DNA of 64,000 nt from Candidatus Paceibacterota bacterium. Its GTDB lineage: Bacteria; Verrucomicrobiota; Verrucomicrobiia; Limisphaerales; UBA8199. The DNA lies in the NCBI GenBank assembly GCA_035452965.1, contig DAOTCE010000002.1, positions 426,790-490,789 of the forward strand, read 5' to 3'. The notes below the pieces were generated by a model. It was not told where the DNA came from, made no database searches, and saw nothing but the letters and a program-made list of their open reading frames with translations. Both the position numbers and the translations under genes were made by a program. This document shows, in pieces, positions 36,701-44,876 of the stretch. Positions within the stretch are counted from its first letter, which is position 1; the number at the start of each line of letters is the position of its first letter.

Positions 36701-37443
36701 TTTTGCTTTTGGCCGGATTGCCGCCGGGCGCGGTATTTTTCCAGCAGCGTCGGCCTGGCCTGCACCGGCAGGTGCACGGCGAAATGGGGCAGGTAGAGGA
36801 AGAAGGGCTGGTCTTTGTGCGCTTCGATGAAACGGCTGGCCTCGACTCCTAACCGGTCGGTGAGATACTCCCCGTCGGGGCCCTCGGGCAAAGTCGCAAT
36901 CTTATACGGCGCGAAGTAAGTCTTCGGGTTTGGCGCGTCGGTGCCGGCGAGATTGATGTCGAAGCCGTGCTTTTCCGGATAGTATGGTTCACCGCCCAAA
37001 TGCCACTTGCCGATGCTGGCGGTGGCGTAGCCGGCTGCATGCAGCGCGTTGGCCAGGGTGAACTCTTCCAGCGGCAAATACTTAGTCCAATCCGGCACGA
37101 GCAGTTTCGGGTTCTCCGGCGGCAGGCCGGGGATCCAATCGGTGATGTGGAGCCGGCCCGGGTACTTGCCGGTCAGGATCGCGGCGCGGGAGGGCGAGCA
37201 GACCGTGCAGGCGGAGTAGGCCTGGGTGAACCGCACGCCGTCGCGCGCCAGCCGGTCAATGTGCGGCGTCTCGTAATACTCGCTGCCGTAGCAGCCCAGG
37301 TCGGTCCAGCCCAGGTCGTCCGCGAGGATAAGCACCACATTCATGCGCGGGGTCGTTGCGGCACGGTCGGCGGGGGCGCCGAGGGGGGCAACCAAAGACG
37401 CGGCGAGGACGAGGAGCAGGAGGAAACGGATGTGGATTGTCAT
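33715..37443 (-). CDS. Sulfatase fused to GH127 beta-L-arabinofuranosidase
   Basis: This is one uninterrupted 1242-codon frame. The start is the ATG at 37443, where MTIHIRFLLLLVLAASLVA is a signal peptide. Residues about 33-480 are an arylsulfatase: VVLILADDLGWTDLGCYGSE, then CSPSRAAILTGKYPGR with the formylglycine Cys at residue 82, then FVSDNGG. Residues about 510-1090 are a GH127-type alpha/alpha barrel plus beta domain. The zinc and catalytic set is visible: ETC in VNNVGETCVTVTW (near 780) and a CC pair in LDGHCCLSSGPRG (near 847), as in HypBA1. The last 150 residues (WFGVELDEPVTVGRVVFAHG) look like a discoidin-type module. It probably removes sulfate and beta-L-arabinofuranose from one polysaccharide in the periplasm or outside. 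Sequencing error joining two genes is possible but there is no sign of it. Confidence 0.85.
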   Translation of the reverse strand: MTIHIRFLLLLVLAASLVAPLGAPADRAATTPRMNVVLILADDLGWTDLGCYGSEYYETPHIDRLARDGVRFTQAYSACTVCSPSRAAILTGKYPGRLHITDWIPGLPPENPKLLVPDWTKYLPLEEFTLANALHAAGYATASIGKWHLGGEPYYPEKHGFDINLAGTDAPNPKTYFAPYKIATLPEGPDGEYLTDRLGVEASRFIEAHKDQPFFLYLPHFAVHLPVQARPTLLEKYRARRQSGQKQNNAGYAGMIESLDDTVGSIRRKLEDLKLADHTLVIFVSDNGGRVPTTSNLPLRVGKGSCYEGGTRTPLIVYWPGVTRAGSVCDTPVIGMDLFRTILEVAQVKEGAGKAVDSVSLVPLLRQTGGLTRDELFWHYPHYQHYQLGGTTPYGAIRKGDFKLIEFFDDMRVELYNLRDDIGEQTNLAARLPDKARELRSRLHDWRKEVGAQMPARNPHYDPTLPEAPPRTQKNKAARLDPVLLVPEKVVPVIPDRQDLQVPDRVRLRGWIGTRIAANEANRLVKLDPARLLEGYRHRPGRQIWDGEHVGKWLHAATLAWANTGDAALREKLDYTAAELIKCQLPDGYLGTYVESDRWTQWDVWAHKYNLIGLITYLRYTGNLEPLPACRRMADLLCRTFGDQPGKRDLIPAGQHMGMAPTSVLEPMVLLYRLTGEPRYLDFCKYILRAWEQPNGPRIISTLLSAKRVDKVGNGKAYEMLSCLNGALEYYRTTGDPQCLEACLNAWQDIVDHRLYLTGAASYREFFHDDFDLPNVNNVGETCVTVTWSQFNAQLLRLTGEARFAEQLEKVVLNQLFGAQSPDGSAWGYYVQMQGKKPYSTTLDGHCCLSSGPRGISLVPTFSLSTDADGVVVNLYDEGVAQLQLRDGTPVMVTTETKYPSNGQITINLAPESNKSFALKLRIPAWCPNPALRVNGQKVNAEVAADGYVTLRREWTKGDRVQLALKLEPRVVLGDHKNEGRLAVLYGPLVLATDLALLETNDYPLGAIGVATPKLAALNFTVTPAAGQLKSWSGAEVFRMKGLAWKSAGSLKAGAPLNLGLVPFAEAGATGTSYKIWLPYELPRPGRNLLIDGIEIRSRKPNAGSIIDDNLQTIASTFNARRAPQDWFGVELDEPVTVGRVVFAHGKSFHDGGWFDASAGKPRLEIKSSPKSPWAPLCELADYPATTGMDSASLKDGERFTCPLSKPVEIFGLRVVGKPSGGDNARQAFSTCAELQAFAPTH

Positions 37444-37717
37444 TGGCAAGTTGCCGGGAGCGGAGCTGTGTCTGATGCTTTGGAGCTTGACGCGCGCGTT
37501 ACTTTGGGGGCGATACGAACCGGAGTGACAGCACCGGTTTGCCTCCGGCGCTCGCCCGGCCCAGTTCCCAACGCAGCCAGGATTCCTGCCATCAGCCAAA
37601 TTCTGTTCATCACGCCATTCATGCCAGCACCACGGAGAGGGATCAATCGCCATTCTTGCCGCGCCTGAGAGGCTTGCTTTTCCAGGGTTGCCAAGGCGGG
37701 TGGGGAACCGTTAATAG

Positions 37718-38227
37718 ATGGGCATGCCCACTGTCGCCGAACAACTCCGCCAAGCCCGCGAGGCCAGGAGCCTCACGGTGCAGCAGGTGGCGGAGATCAC
37801 GAAGATTCGAGCCGACCATGTCCGCGCGGTGGAAGAAGGCAACTACGATGTGTTTTCCGCGCCGGTCTATATCCGCGGCTTTGTGCGCACTTATTCGACC
37901 CTGTTGAAGCTGGACGTGCCGCAAGTGATGTCCGCGCTGGACGAGGAGCTGGGACGCACGGACAAGTTCGCCGAGCCGCCGCCGCTGGCGAAGCATCCGC
38001 ACAGCGCGCTGGATTACGTGATGCTCCTGCTCTCCCAGGTGGATTGGCGAAAGTGGGCCATTGCGTTGGGAGCCGTTGCCATTGTGATCGGCGCCGCCTG
38101 GGCCTGGGTTGCCTGGCGGCAACACAATCCGCTAAAGGGCGTGAAGCCCGGGATGTATCAACTCACCAACGGCACGGCGGGCGACACGCTGCCGCTGCCG
38201 ACGCAAGCTCCCGCGCCGCGACGTTGA
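37718..38227 (+). CDS. RodZ-like HTH membrane protein
   Basis: The 169-residue protein has an N-terminal helix-turn-helix of the HTH_25/RodZ type (LRQAREARSLTVQQVAEITK, then VEEGNYDVFSAPVYIRGFVR). A linker follows, then one membrane segment (WAIALGAVAIVIGAAWAWVA, about residues 110-130) and a short Pro-rich tail. Full-length RodZ has a longer periplasmic domain, which is missing here. It may link MreB-type cytoskeleton to the membrane for cell shape. It is divergent from the sulfatase-GH127 gene across 274 bases that show no gene or clear regulatory site. ATG 37718 or 37724 can be the start. Confidence 0.85.
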   Translation: MGMPTVAEQLRQAREARSLTVQQVAEITKIRADHVRAVEEGNYDVFSAPVYIRGFVRTYSTLLKLDVPQVMSALDEELGRTDKFAEPPPLAKHPHSALDYVMLLLSQVDWRKWAIALGAVAIVIGAAWAWVAWRQHNPLKGVKPGMYQLTNGTAGDTLPLPTQAPAPRR

Positions 38228-38251
38228 CCTGGACCGGTTGGGGCGCCTGCG

Positions 38252-38761
38252 CTACGACAGCAGCCTCCTGGCTGTGTGAAACAGCAGCACGGCCACGTTG
38301 ACGTAACCCGCCGCCAGCACGTCATCCATTGTTATCCCCCAGCCGCCGGGCAAGGCCTGGCTTTGGTGCACGGGCCAGGGCTTGGCGACATCAAACACGC
38401 GGAAAGCGACAAAGACGCCCAGTGTCAGCGGCCAGGTGGTCGCCGAGAAGAACGCCTCCAACCCGGGCAGCGCGCCGGTCTTCCAGGCCTGCGCCGCCAC
38501 CCAGCCCAGGAAGCAAACCGGCAGCGCGGCAATTTCGTCGAGCACAACCGAGCCGGGATCCTTTTGCCCGAGGACCTTTTCGGCGAAGCCACAGAGCCAG
38601 ACGGAAAGGGCAACGGTGGCGAGAGTGCCGGCGGCGTAAAGCCAGAAGCTCCCCGTCTGGAGAAGCAGGGCGAACCAGAGCACGCCCACGAGCGAGCCAA
38701 AGGTGCCCGGCGCCAGCGGGATGCGGCCGATGCCGAGGCCTTGCGCGATCCAGAGTTTCAC
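38252..38761 (-). CDS. pgpA: Phosphatidylglycerophosphatase A
   Basis: The 169-residue membrane enzyme starts with GTG at 38761, overlapping the stop of pgsA by the bases GTGA. The start is supported by KLWIAQGLGIGRIPLAPGTF followed by GSLVG, the PgpA N-terminus. The conserved acidic motifs VVLDEIAALPVCFLG and WGITMDDVLAAGYVN carry the Mg2+-binding Asp/Glu residues. It dephosphorylates phosphatidylglycerophosphate to phosphatidylglycerol at the inner membrane, the step directly after PgsA. The translational overlap therefore couples consecutive enzymes. Confidence 0.92.
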   Translation of the reverse strand: MKLWIAQGLGIGRIPLAPGTFGSLVGVLWFALLLQTGSFWLYAAGTLATVALSVWLCGFAEKVLGQKDPGSVVLDEIAALPVCFLGWVAAQAWKTGALPGLEAFFSATTWPLTLGVFVAFRVFDVAKPWPVHQSQALPGGWGITMDDVLAAGYVNVAVLLFHTARRLLS

Positions 38762-39351
38762 AGGTCCTGGAGGTAAAGGGCGCGGTTGTGCCAGAGGTAG
38801 AGCCAGCCGGAGATGAAGGTGAGGGCGACGGCGACCCATTTGGCCAGCTCGGCCAGCCATTCGACCCAGGCGGTCTGGCCGGGCCACTGGAATCCAAAAA
38901 CCGCGCGGCCCACGGGGCCCCACTCGGCGTAACTTGCCCAGACCAGGATGGTGATGATGGCAACAATCTGAGAGATGGTCTTGTGCTTGCCGTAGCCCTC
39001 CGCCGCCAGCACGACATTCTTGGCGGCGGCCAGCAGGCGCAAACCCGTGATGGCCAGCTCGCGGGCGACCACGATCACGACCATCCACGCGGGCATCCAG
39101 CCCAGCCCGACGAAGGCGATGAAAGCGGAGCAAACCATGATCTTGTCCGCGAGCGGGTCCATCAGGATGCCGAAGTTCGTAATGAGATTGCGGCGCCGGG
39201 CAACCTGCCCGTCGAGGAAGTCGGTCAGGCCGGCGGCAATGAAGAGCACCAGGGCGATGGTCCGGTGAAAGGGCACGTGGGAGTACATCACGGCCAGGAA
39301 GGCGATCGTGAGGACAAAGCGGGAAATGGTCAGCTTATTGGGCAAATTCAT
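38758..39351 (-). CDS. pgsA: CDP-diacylglycerol-glycerol-3-phosphate 3-phosphatidyltransferase
   Basis: The product of about 197 residues has the CDP-alcohol phosphotransferase motif in DFLDGQVARRRNLITNFGIL followed by MDPLADK: DGxxAR, eight residues, GxxxDxxxD with all acidic residues present. Several membrane segments (ISRFVLTIAFLAVMYS, IALVLFIAAGLTDF, WMVVIVVARELAITGL) match PgsA, which makes phosphatidylglycerophosphate. The ATG at 39351 (MNLPNKLTISRF) is the family-like start, and the upstream extension is Arg-rich and unlikely. It is coupled to pgpA by a four-base overlap. Confidence 0.93.
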   Translation of the reverse strand: MNLPNKLTISRFVLTIAFLAVMYSHVPFHRTIALVLFIAAGLTDFLDGQVARRRNLITNFGILMDPLADKIMVCSAFIAFVGLGWMPAWMVVIVVARELAITGLRLLAAAKNVVLAAEGYGKHKTISQIVAIITILVWASYAEWGPVGRAVFGFQWPGQTAWVEWLAELAKWVAVALTFISGWLYLWHNRALYLQDL

Positions 39352-39504
39352 GCCAGTCGCGCGGTCTTTGTAGTCGCTCCCTCGCCGCTTGCCAATCCGC
39401 AAATGACGGCGCCGGCGAACTTCTTTTGCCGTTTTGCGGTTGCGGTTTGAATCCTTTGGCGCATAGTGTGGGAGTGACGGAGCGCATCAAAGGAAAGGAC
39501 ACAA

Positions 39505-39798
39505 ATGACGACCGATCAAGCTAACGCGAGACTGAAAGCGGACCTCAAAGCGGTGGTGCACGATGCCGAGGAGCTGATGAAAGCCACGGCCAATCAGGCC
39601 GGGGAGAAGCTTGGCGAAGTGCGGAGCCGCCTGGCGGCGGCGCTGGAGTCCGCCAAGGCCAGCTGCGAGCGGATGGAGGACAAGACCATCGCGGCGGCCA
39701 AAGTCACCGACCGCACGATTCGCGAGCATCCCTACGAATCCGTCGGTATTGCCTTTGGCGTGGGACTTCTGTTGGGGGTATTGGTCGCGCGCAGATAA
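39505..39798 (+). CDS. DUF883 (ElaB/YqjD-like) inner-membrane protein
   Basis: The 97-residue protein has an amphipathic helical N-terminal part (VHDAEELMKATANQAGEKLG, then RSRLAAALESAK) and a C-terminal membrane segment with glycines preceded by REHPYESVGIAFGVGLLLGV and ending LVARR. This is the ElaB/YgaM/YqjD layout, proteins that associate with ribosomes and membrane in stationary phase in Escherichia coli. A good purine-rich ribosome binding site (AAAGGAAAGG) precedes the ATG. It is first of a tight three-gene set with YqjE-like and YqjK-like genes, matching the order of the enterobacterial yqjDEK cluster. Confidence 0.88.
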   Translation: MTTDQANARLKADLKAVVHDAEELMKATANQAGEKLGEVRSRLAAALESAKASCERMEDKTIAAAKVTDRTIREHPYESVGIAFGVGLLLGVLVARR

Positions 39799-39804
39799 GG
39801 GCGC

Positions 39805-40191
39805 ATGGCCGACCCGGGAGAGTCCCAAGTGGGCGTCTTCGCGTCGCTGACGCGGCTGCTGAAGACGAGTTTTGCCATCGCGCACAACCGGCTGGAGCTG
39901 GCGCTGGTCGAGTTGCGCGAGGAACGCTGGCGGTTCTTCGACACCTTGCTGCTGGGCGGCCTGGTGCTGATTCTGGTGGCGATGACCCTGCTGGTGGCTT
40001 CGGTGGCGATCGTGGTGGTGTGCGTAAAGGCGGGACGGCTCGATCTGGTTGTATTGCTGACGGCGCTCTACCTGTTGGGGGCCATCATTAGCTTCTGGCG
40101 TTTGCGTCAGCGGTTGAAGAACTGGGAGCCTTTCTCGGCGACGGTGGCCGAGCTCAAGAAGGACAAAGTGTGCTGGGACGAGAAGAGCTAG
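39805..40191 (+). CDS. YqjE-like phage-holin-superfamily membrane protein
   Basis: The 128-residue protein has an N-terminal amphipathic helix (LTRLLKTSFAIAHNRLELAL, VELREERWR) and two membrane segments (LLGGLVLILVAMTLLVASVA and VVLLTALYLLGAIISFWRL). This is the YqjE / putative holin superfamily III layout. It begins six bases after the DUF883 gene. The function is unknown, and membrane-stress or stationary-phase association is inferred from the homologous cluster. Confidence 0.85.
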   Translation: MADPGESQVGVFASLTRLLKTSFAIAHNRLELALVELREERWRFFDTLLLGGLVLILVAMTLLVASVAIVVVCVKAGRLDLVVLLTALYLLGAIISFWRLRQRLKNWEPFSATVAELKKDKVCWDEKS

Positions 40192-40493
40192 ATAAACTGG
40201 CGGCACAAAAGCAGGCCCTGCTGGTGGAGAGCAGCCTGAATCGTCTCGCCTGGCAGGCGGATTTCCAGCACCTGCGTTCCGCCACTGTCTGGATGAAGGC
40301 GGCGTCCGGCGGCGTCGGCAAGGCTTCCCCGCTGTTGCTGCTGCTAGCCCCGCTCGCTGGGTTCCTGCTGGCGCGACGCTCCCGTCCATCGGGTTCGTGG
40401 CTGAGCCGCGCGTTGGCCACCCTTCGCTGGATTGCTCCCCTTTACGGCGTGTGGAAGCGGTACTCCGCCGCCAGCCGCAAGGCCGAAAGTTAG
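40170..40493 (+). CDS. YqjK-like small hypothetical protein
   Basis: The 107-residue protein starts with GTG at 40170, overlapping the end of the YqjE-like gene by 22 bases. It has a helical N-terminus (REELDKLAAQKQALLVESSL), one membrane segment (ASPLLLLLAPLAGFLLARRS) and a basic C-terminus. Position and layout correspond to YqjK in enterobacterial yqjDEK clusters, although direct sequence likeness is weak. It is followed by a 535-base gap with repeat copy C. Confidence 0.65.
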   Translation: MLGREELDKLAAQKQALLVESSLNRLAWQADFQHLRSATVWMKAASGGVGKASPLLLLLAPLAGFLLARRSRPSGSWLSRALATLRWIAPLYGVWKRYSAASRKAES

Positions 40494-40646
40494 CCTGCGG
40501 TCTGAGAAAAGTGCCGCCCCCAGGGAGTTGCAGGGGCGCGCTTCGGTTCTCTGCGAAGGACCGCCAACAATTCTAACTTCTCAACCTTCGATAGCAGCAG
40601 GCCGCCCCGATCCAGGTGCGCTAATCCTTGGCTGCCACCCTTCCGC

Positions 40647-40763
40647 CGACTGTCTCAAAAATGGACAGTGCGGCGCGTTTTCACCGGGTTGACCCGGCCA
40701 GACCACGACGCGGCCCCGGTGTGTATCCCATGGGGAGCGCTCCCCATGGGATACACACCGGGG
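40647..40763 (+). repeat. Palindromic element, copy C (in the gene-free stretch 40494-41028)
   Basis: A degenerate small hairpin, ACTGTC (40649-40654) and GACAGT (40664-40669), lies 45 bases before a perfect loopless 50-base palindrome (40714-40763). The palindrome half-site is CCCCGGTGTGTATCCCATGG followed by GGAGC. It is the GTATCCC subtype with CCCCGG ends like copy B. The spacer is shortened and diverged. The element points toward the sensor kinase start at 41029. Bases 40494-40640 and 40770-41028 show no gene or clear promoter. Confidence 0.8.
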
Positions 40764-41028
40764 TATCGCCGGGTTCGAACCGGATTCCGACCGGTGTTCC
40801 AGGGGCAATCCAGCCGATAGCGCTCAAACCGGAGGGGAGCCCGGATTGGCCACGGAAGCGAAGCAGCGGCGGTGGTCTTGCCGGCTCGGGGACGGCATAA
40901 CTGGCGGAGCCGAAGGCGGGCATGTTAACGCCTCCGCAAGAAGATGAGAGACGGTGCGCAATTTCGACCTGGAGCAAGCTCTTCCTGGCGGCTTGATGTA
41001 GCCGCCCTTTGACGACATACTCCCGCCA

Positions 41029-44000
41029 ATGTTCCGGTACCCGGCCGTCTGTGGCGCACATGGCGGGCCGCTTAGGCGGCTGGCTTGGGGGGAGTTGCGG
41101 ATCGGGTTGCGTCAGATCCGAAAGACCTGGACGTGCATGCTGGCGGCCGCAGCCGTTTTGGGTGGAGCGGCCAGGGCAAGCGCCGTGGTTCTCTGGAGTG
41201 ACCTAGGGGCGACGCTGGCGCACGAAACGGGCAATGGCACGGACATTCTGGGCGGGGCGCTCAAACGGGATAACTCCTCCCACGACACGCTCTTTTTCAA
41301 GTTTCACGTGGAGCCGTTGTCGGACGCGGGCACCGAGGAGTACTTCGCCGCGTTCCAGCTCTTTGAAGGGGAAGCCGAACGCCTGGGGGTGGGCAATTCA
41401 CTAAAGGCCTGGGCTTACAGCGCATTCAATACGACCACCAACGGCGAGTTCAACAAAGTTTTCGGCGACATGGACTTGCGGTCCGCGCAGCCGGAATCCT
41501 CCAGCCCCGGCGTTTTCCTGCCCTACGAGCTGCCCCGCCGCGGCGCGGAACGAACCATTGTGTTGAAGGTGAACTACGTGTCCGGCGGGGAAGACCTCAT
41601 CACGGTCTGGCTGAATCCGGATTTGTCACCCGGCGCAACCGAATCCAGCCAGCCGGAGCGCCTGACAACGACCTTCAGCGCCAACGCTTCCTTTGACGAA
41701 ATCCGTCTGCGCCACGGCGGCGGCGGGGGCGGCTGGACCTTCAGCGACATGCAGATTGCCACGGCCTTTGGCGATTTCGTTTTCTCCGGCGGACCAGGCG
41801 AAGGAGGCGGTGACCGCGCGGGGGGCGGTCTGGCTTTGACGTTCCGTGCCTGGGGGCGGGAGCAGGGGCTGCCGCAGAACGTGGTGCACGCGCTGGCACA
41901 AACCCGCGACGGCTACCTCTGGCTCGGGAGCGATGACGGTCTGGCACGGTTTGATGGCGTGCGCTTTGTATCCTTTGGCCTGCGGGAAGGCTTGCGCAGC
42001 GGCCCGGTGCGCGTGCTGTTTGAAGACAGTCAAGGCGCGTTGTGGATCGGGACGGCCGGCGGCGGCTTGACGCGCTGGCAGGATGGCCAGTTCACTTCTT
42101 TCTCGATGCGGGACGGGCTGCCGTCCGATTCGATCACCGCGCTGGGGGAGGATAACGAAGGACAACTTTGGGTGGGCACGGAAGCAGGCCTGGCGCTGTG
42201 GCAAAACGGGCGGCTCGCGACACCGGGTGCTGCGGCGGCATTCAAAGGCAAAGCCATCACTGCGCTCCACCGGAACCGGCGGGGGCTGATGTGGCTGGGC
42301 GCGACCGGCCTGGGCATCTTCTGCTGGCAGGAGGGCAGGTTTGTTTCACTGTCGGATGCTTCGGTGGAGGGGTTGCTGCAAAACCCACACTGTTTGTTGG
42401 AGGACAATGCCGGCCGCATTTGGGTTGGCGCGGGCGATGACTTCGTCCTGTGCCTGGACGGTGGGCAATGGCGGCGTTACCGGATTCCGCGGCACCTGGC
42501 CCGGCCATATGTGAGCGCGCTGGCCGAGGAGGCGGACGGAACCGTGTGGGCCGGATCGGTGAGCGAAGGCCTGTTTCGCTTCAGGGAGGGCAAGCTCGCC
42601 GCCATCAATGCCAGCATCGGTCTTCTGGACAACTCGGTTGAGGCGCTGCTGGTTGATCGGGAGGGAAACCTGTGGGTGGGCACTGCCGCCGGGTTGAATC
42701 GCCTGCGGCGCAGCAACTTGCTGGTGCTCGGCCAGAATGAAGGGCTGGGTTATGGCCCGGTGCAAGGGTTGGCCGAAGTGGCGCCCGGGGTGATTTGGGC
42801 GGCCAAGCCCAACGATGGCTTGTATCAATGGGGAGGCAGGGGTTTCACCCGCCTGAACGTGGCGGGATTGCCGAGGCGCTATTCGGACACGATGGCTTTG
42901 CTCAGGACGCGCGACGGCAACTGTTGGATGAGCGCGGAGGGCGGGTTGTGGTGCTTCAAGGATCCGCAGCATGCACCTGGGGATGCGAAGCTGGTGGCGC
43001 AGCCGGGATTCGACGTGATCGCCCTGGCCGAGGAACGGGATGGCGGCGTATGGGCCGGCACGAGGGAGGGCCAGGTGTGGCGGCTGCGGCGGGGCGAGTG
43101 GGCAGCCTGGACCAACTACTGGCAGTCCCACCCGGTCACGGCCATCCTGGAGGATCCCGAGGGAACCATGTGGATTGGCACCGGCGGAGATGGGCTGCAT
43201 TGTTACAAAGGCCAATCGAACACCCATCTCCGGAAGGGGGACAAACTGTTGAGCGACTGGATTCGCGCGCTGTATTTGGACCCCGCTGGGACGCTGTGGA
43301 TTGGCAGTTTGGGGGGCGGCTTGAGCCGGTGGCGCAATGGCCAACTCGCGACCTTTACCGCCAGCGACGGACTTCCCGACAATACGATCTCCCAAATCCT
43401 GGAAGACGATAAAGGGCGGCTATGGCTGGGGAGCAACCGCGGCATTGCCTGTGTGAGCAAGCAGGAGTTGGGCGAATGGGAGGCGGGCCGGGTTCCCTCG
43501 CTGTATCCGCAAGTCTTTGGCCGCGTGGAGGGCATGCCGTCGGAGGAATGCACGGGTGGCTTTTGTCCGGCGGGCCTGAAGATGGAGTCCGGCTGGCTCT
43601 GCTTCGCAACCCTCAAGGGGATTGTCGCGGCCGTGCCGGGCGCGCAGAACACGGAAGCATCCGCCCCGTCCGTGGTGTTGGAGGAGGCCATGATTGACGG
43701 GGTGGTGGCGACTCCCCGGCGGTCCCGGGTGGCGGGGGAAAAGGGAAAGCCGAGCCGAGCGGCCTCTGTAGCGGAGACTGAGATACGTGTCAGGCCCGGC
43801 AAACACCGACTGGAGTTTCGCTACACCGGCATGAATTTCAGCTCGCCGGAACAGGTGCGTTTTCGCTACCGGCTCGAACCCCTGGAACGGGACTGGGTGG
43901 AGGCCGGGGCAATGCGCACGGCCTTCTACAGTTACGTGCCGCCGGGCAATTACCACTTCCGGGTTACCGCCTGCAATAGTGGCGGGACGTGGAACGAGGC

Positions 44001-44784
44001 CGGGGCGGGCCTGGCCCTGGTCGTAATGCCGCATTTCTGGCAGGCCTGGTGGTTTCTCGGGTTGGTGTCGCTGGTGCTGCTGGCATCCGGCGCCGGCGCC
44101 GTTCGGCTGGTGGAAAAGCGAAAGCACCAGCGCCGGATGAAGTTGCTGGAGCAGGAACGCGCCCTCGAACGCGAACGCGCGCGCATCGCGCAGGACCTGC
44201 ACGATGATTTGGGTTCTTCGCTCACCCGCATTTCGCTGTTGAGCGATCTGGCCCGGACGGACAAGGACAACCCCAGCCAGGTCGAAACCCACGCGCAGAA
44301 GATCTCCCAATCCGCCGGCCAGACGGTGCGGGCGCTGGAGGAGATTGTCTGGGCGCTGCGGCCGGGCAGCGATTCGCTGCAAAGCCTGGTGGAATATATC
44401 GCCCACTTCGCCAACGAGCTGTTTGAGGGGGACACCGCGCGCTGCCGCCTGGACCTGCCCCACGATCTGCCCGCGCGGTCGCTGCCCCCGGAAATGCGGC
44501 ATAGTATCTTCCTGGTGGTCAAGGAGGCGCTGACCAACGCGCTGAAGCACAGCCATGCCCGGGAAGTCCAGGTGCAGGCCAAAGCCTCACCCCAGGCGCT
44601 TGAGATTGTGATTCGGGACGACGGACAAGGCTTCGTGGAGGGCGCGCTGCCGGCAACGCCGGGCAAGCGGCACGGGCTCGGCAACATGCGCCAGCGTGCC
44701 GAGAGTATGGGGGGGGCGCTGGCGGTCGAGAGCGTTCCGGGCAAGGGGACCACCGTCCGCTTAAGCCTGAGGTTTCCCGCTTGA
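41029..44784 (+). CDS. Giant propeller-type sensor histidine kinase
   Basis: The 1251-residue protein has an N-terminal export signal (around MLAAAAVLGGAARASA, so a start nearer 41137 is possible). A 190-residue beta-rich domain of unknown role comes first (about 55-245, with TLFFKFHVEPLSDAGTEEYF). A two-component-regulator propeller follows at about 255-880 (repeats like DGYLWLGSDDGLARFDG and GTLWIGSLGGGLSRWRNGQ). Next are a Y_Y_Y domain (RLEFRYTGMNFSSPEQVRFR) and one membrane segment (WWFLGLVSLVLLASGAGAV). The C-terminus is a HisKA_3/HATPase kinase, with the phosphoacceptor His in RIAQDLHDDLGSSLTRISLL near 1058 and ATP-binding DDGQGF and GLGNMRQRAESMGG. It probably senses a periplasmic glycan and signals to the LuxR-type regulator encoded next. 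Confidence 0.9.
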   Translation: MFRYPAVCGAHGGPLRRLAWGELRIGLRQIRKTWTCMLAAAAVLGGAARASAVVLWSDLGATLAHETGNGTDILGGALKRDNSSHDTLFFKFHVEPLSDAGTEEYFAAFQLFEGEAERLGVGNSLKAWAYSAFNTTTNGEFNKVFGDMDLRSAQPESSSPGVFLPYELPRRGAERTIVLKVNYVSGGEDLITVWLNPDLSPGATESSQPERLTTTFSANASFDEIRLRHGGGGGGWTFSDMQIATAFGDFVFSGGPGEGGGDRAGGGLALTFRAWGREQGLPQNVVHALAQTRDGYLWLGSDDGLARFDGVRFVSFGLREGLRSGPVRVLFEDSQGALWIGTAGGGLTRWQDGQFTSFSMRDGLPSDSITALGEDNEGQLWVGTEAGLALWQNGRLATPGAAAAFKGKAITALHRNRRGLMWLGATGLGIFCWQEGRFVSLSDASVEGLLQNPHCLLEDNAGRIWVGAGDDFVLCLDGGQWRRYRIPRHLARPYVSALAEEADGTVWAGSVSEGLFRFREGKLAAINASIGLLDNSVEALLVDREGNLWVGTAAGLNRLRRSNLLVLGQNEGLGYGPVQGLAEVAPGVIWAAKPNDGLYQWGGRGFTRLNVAGLPRRYSDTMALLRTRDGNCWMSAEGGLWCFKDPQHAPGDAKLVAQPGFDVIALAEERDGGVWAGTREGQVWRLRRGEWAAWTNYWQSHPVTAILEDPEGTMWIGTGGDGLHCYKGQSNTHLRKGDKLLSDWIRALYLDPAGTLWIGSLGGGLSRWRNGQLATFTASDGLPDNTISQILEDDKGRLWLGSNRGIACVSKQELGEWEAGRVPSLYPQVFGRVEGMPSEECTGGFCPAGLKMESGWLCFATLKGIVAAVPGAQNTEASAPSVVLEEAMIDGVVATPRRSRVAGEKGKPSRAASVAETEIRVRPGKHRLEFRYTGMNFSSPEQVRFRYRLEPLERDWVEAGAMRTAFYSYVPPGNYHFRVTACNSGGTWNEAGAGLALVVMPHFWQAWWFLGLVSLVLLASGAGAVRLVEKRKHQRRMKLLEQERALERERARIAQDLHDDLGSSLTRISLLSDLARTDKDNPSQVETHAQKISQSAGQTVRALEEIVWALRPGSDSLQSLVEYIAHFANELFEGDTARCRLDLPHDLPARSLPPEMRHSIFLVVKEALTNALKHSHAREVQVQAKASPQALEIVIRDDGQGFVEGALPATPGKRHGLGNMRQRAESMGGALAVESVPGKGTTVRLSLRFPA

Positions 44785-44800
44785 GGAGCGCCCGGTTTGG

Positions 44801-44816
44801 CCGCACATTCATGCGG
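44801..44816. promoter_or_regulatory. CCGCACA-NN-CATGCGG site 1, between kinase and regulator genes
   Basis: The 16 bases CCGCACATTCATGCGG contain inverted CCGCA/TGCGG arms and are followed by TTG. A near-identical site (two central bases differ) lies just after the regulator gene at 45512-45527. It may be an operator for the LuxR-type regulator or a short hairpin. Confidence 0.45.
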
Positions 44817-44876
44817 TTGTGAAGCCGGAGCACGCCGTGCCAAAGTAGGCGTGTGAGCGCCAGACTTGCAGATGAT

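Noticed and set aside
37444..37717. A regulatory region between the divergent sulfatase-GH127 and RodZ-like genes
   Set aside because: I found no convincing promoter pair, inverted repeat or small gene in these 274 bases.
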